A DNA stretch of 6,785 nt from Spirochaetaceae bacterium (GTDB lineage Bacteria; Spirochaetota; Spirochaetia; SZUA-6; Bin103). Where the stretch lies: NCBI GenBank assembly GCA_026710565.1, contig JAPOQV010000238.1:1-6785 (forward strand). The letters are read 5' to 3'. The position numbers and the translations under genes were made by a program. Of this stretch, positions 5,281 through 6,785 are shown piece by piece. The notes beneath the pieces were generated by a model, which was given only the letters and a program-made list of their open reading frames with translations, searched no databases and was not told where the DNA came from. Every line of letters starts with the position of its first letter. Position 1 is the stretch's first letter.

Positions 5281-6243
5281 AGTCCTCTGGTAGCGCTGGT
5301 CTCCCGCGACGATTTCGCCGTTCCCGCCGGCCTGGCCGAGCGGATCGACGCGGCCGGCGGTGAGTTGCGCCATCGCGACTGCACCAGCGGCGCGGAGGTC
5401 GTCGGGACCGCCCGGGACGCGACGGTGGTCTGGGTGTTCGGCGGTGGGAGGCTGGTCACGGACGAATTGCTCGCCGACCTGCCGGACTGCCGACTGATCC
5501 TGCGCAGCGGCAGCGGCACCGACAACATTCCGGTCGCCGCGGCGCGCGAGCGCGGCATCGCGGTCGGCAACACGCCGGAGGCGACCCGGGACGTGGTGGC
5601 CGACCACACCATCGGCCTGCTGATCGCGCAGCATCGGCTCATCGTCCTCAAGGACCGCCACATCCGACGCGGGCGCTTCTCCCAGGGCGACCCGTCGGCA
5701 GGCCCCGCGCTGGCCGGCATGACCCTGGGCCTGATCGGCTTCGGCCACATCGGGACCGCGGTCGCCACGCGCGCGGCGCCGTTCGGGCTGCGGGTGCTGG
5801 CGACCGACCCGGGCAGGAGCGACGGGGAGATCCGTGCCGGCGGCGCCCGGCCGGTCGGGTTGGACGAGCTGCTGAGGACCAGCGACTTCGTGTCGCTGCA
5901 CGTCCCGCTGCTCGCGAGCACCACGGCGCTGATCGGCGCGCCCGAGCTCGCCGCGATGCAGCCGCACGCGATCCTGATCAACACGTCTCGCGGCAAGGTC
6001 GTCGATCAGGACGCCCTGACCGAGGCGCTCGAGTCCGGGCAGATCGCGGGCGCCGCGCTGGACGTGTTCGACCCGGAGCCGCTGCCGCCCGACTGTCCGC
6101 TGCTCGGCATGGAGCAGGTGGTCCTCACCCCCCACACCGCGGGCTCCGGCGAGGCGATGATCAGTCAGTTCTGGGAGGACTTGATCATCACTATCGGCCA
6201 CTTCCTGCGCACCGGCCGGCCGCGGTGGGAGGTGACCGCGTAG
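5278..6243 (+). CDS. D-isomer-specific 2-hydroxyacid dehydrogenase
   Basis: A 321-residue NAD(P)H-dependent oxidoreductase that interconverts a D-2-hydroxy acid and the 2-oxo acid. The dinucleotide-binding loop is GLIGFGHIG (151-159, GxGxxG at 154-159), with Asp177 at the end of the following strand; an Asp there suggests NAD(H). The catalytic trio is complete: Arg238 in INTSRG, Glu267 in LDVFDPEP, and His286 in LTPHTAG. The substrate-domain loop RSGSGTDNI is at 76-84. The family includes D-3-phosphoglycerate, glyoxylate/hydroxypyruvate and CtBP-like enzymes; which one cannot be said. It is too short for the ACT-domain form of SerA. The frame is open upstream to 4807, but that part is antisense to the DUF212 gene, and similarity starts at MSPLVALVSR, so ATG 5278 is chosen although no Shine-Dalgarno is evident. 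Three CCCGGG hexamers lie within it. Confidence 0.93.
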   Translation: MSPLVALVSRDDFAVPAGLAERIDAAGGELRHRDCTSGAEVVGTARDATVVWVFGGGRLVTDELLADLPDCRLILRSGSGTDNIPVAAARERGIAVGNTPEATRDVVADHTIGLLIAQHRLIVLKDRHIRRGRFSQGDPSAGPALAGMTLGLIGFGHIGTAVATRAAPFGLRVLATDPGRSDGEIRAGGARPVGLDELLRTSDFVSLHVPLLASTTALIGAPELAAMQPHAILINTSRGKVVDQDALTEALESGQIAGAALDVFDPEPLPPDCPLLGMEQVVLTPHTAGSGEAMISQFWEDLIITIGHFLRTGRPRWEVTA

Positions 6244-6262
6244 GCGCTTCTGCCCGCGGGTC

Positions 6263-6785
6263 CTACAGCAGCGCGCGCAGGCGGTCGCCGATCACCGCCA
6301 CGTCGCGCTTTGACAGGCAGGCCGGACTGAGGCGCAGCACGCCTTCCCGTACGCCGCCGGCATTGACGTGGATGGCCGGGTCGCCGCGCTGCAGCGCGGC
6401 GGTGAGCTCCAGGGCATCGGCCCGCTCGGGGCGCACCTCGACGATCGGGGTGCCGTCGCGGCCGTCGTCAAGATGCACCGTGCACGGCGCGTCGCTCAGC
6501 AGCTCCACGAGCCGGTCGGACAGCCGCCGCCACCCGGCGATCCGCTCGCTGTCGGGGACCGCCGCGAATCGCTGCAGGGCGACCAGCAGGCCGGCGATCT
6601 GCTCCTTTCCCGCCTTGCAGGGCCGGCCGATGCCGTGGTGCGGGGCGCCGGCCAGCGGCGGCTCGCCGGCGATCCAGGACGGCGGGCGCCACAGCTCCGG
6701 CAGCACGTCCTGATCGAAGAGCTGCAGCGCCGCCGCGCCGACCAGCCGGCGGCGGCCGCACAGGATGCCCGTTCCCTGCGGTCCG
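6263..6785 (-). CDS. SelA-like PLP-dependent enzyme, C-terminal part (5' end outside the window)
   Basis: The open frame enters from the right edge and ends at TAG 6265-6263, leaving 173 residues. It begins GPQGTGILCGRRRLVGAA, the stretch that in SelA-like proteins follows directly after the Schiff-base lysine (S-G-G-K-x-x-x-G-P-Q). That lysine should therefore lie just outside the window. IGRPCKAGKEQIAGLLVAL (53-71) is a second family hallmark. The C-terminal domain ends RLSPACLSKRDVAVIGDRLRALL. The family holds L-seryl-tRNA(Sec) selenium transferase and non-selenium relatives such as the D-glucosaminate-6-phosphate ammonia lyase group. Nothing here argues for selenocysteine synthesis, so a sugar- or amino-acid lyase/aminotransferase-like role is as likely. 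GTG 6706 is not the true start, because conserved sequence continues upstream of it. It converges on the dehydrogenase with a 19-base gap and no clear terminator. Confidence 0.85.
   Translation of the reverse strand, partial: GPQGTGILCGRRRLVGAAALQLFDQDVLPELWRPPSWIAGEPPLAGAPHHGIGRPCKAGKEQIAGLLVALQRFAAVPDSERIAGWRRLSDRLVELLSDAPCTVHLDDGRDGTPIVEVRPERADALELTAALQRGDPAIHVNAGGVREGVLRLSPACLSKRDVAVIGDRLRALL

Noticed and set aside
5280..5996. N-terminal extension of the DUF212 protein on the - strand
   Set aside because: Antisense to the dehydrogenase; the family length is about 150 residues and the N-terminal membrane segment is already complete from 5279 or 5252.
4216..6201. 661-codon open frame on the - strand
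   Set aside because: Only its segment around 4459-4800 shows a protein family (nucleotidyltransferase). The rest is a shadow of the dehydrogenase and DUF212 genes in another frame.
6253..6260. CCCGCGGG palindrome between the convergent dehydrogenase and SelA-like genes as a terminator
   Set aside because: It has no loop and no T-tract, and such 8-base palindromes are frequent in GC-rich DNA.
1..6785. CRISPR array, tRNA, rRNA, insertion sequence or phage attachment site
   Set aside because: No regularly spaced repeats, cloverleaf sequences, transposase motifs or long terminal repeats were seen on reading both strands.

Overview
The window is 6,785 bases of GC-rich bacterial chromosome with dense, strongly GC3-biased genes. 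The phylum cannot be fixed from the sequence. Gene content is mostly accessory metabolism and repair, with one compact restriction-modification (RM) module in the middle whose base composition differs from its neighbours.

Left part (1-1800, + strand): the last ~31 codons of an unidentified gene, then an aldehyde dehydrogenase (144-1556) and a 77-residue glutaredoxin-like protein (1567-1800) only 10 bases behind it, probably one transcription unit. An AlkD-type DNA glycosylase gene (1814-2524, - strand) converges on them.

Centre (2525-4336, + strand): a beta-class DNA methyltransferase with a TSPPYW motif (2604-3560) overlaps by an ATGA junction a 259-residue protein (3557-4336). That protein resembles the SmaI restriction endonuclease as I remember it, with matching YQLVEIP, LK-AAK and LE-C-VH--W segments. 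The pair is read as a SmaI-like type II RM system. Hand-counted lines are about 57-63% GC here against about 77% in a sampled line of the aldehyde dehydrogenase, which suggests horizontal acquisition. No controller (C) protein gene is present.

Right part (4337-6785): beyond a short G-rich spacer, the - strand holds a damaged nucleotidyltransferase (4459-4808), frameshifted near its start and without a recognisable 3' part next to the RM module. It lies 6 bases after the stop of a DUF212/YuiD-like divergent PAP2 membrane protein (4815-5279, - strand). That gene is divergent from a D-isomer 2-hydroxyacid dehydrogenase (5278-6243, + strand); the two can start from one palindromic CATG. The window closes with the C-terminal 173 residues of a SelA-like PLP enzyme (6263-6785, - strand), converging on the dehydrogenase.

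The clearest story is a self-contained SmaI-like methylase/nuclease pair placed between a DNA-repair gene and a decaying nucleotidyltransferase. The other genes are ordinary housekeeping or accessory enzymes with no evident common pathway.
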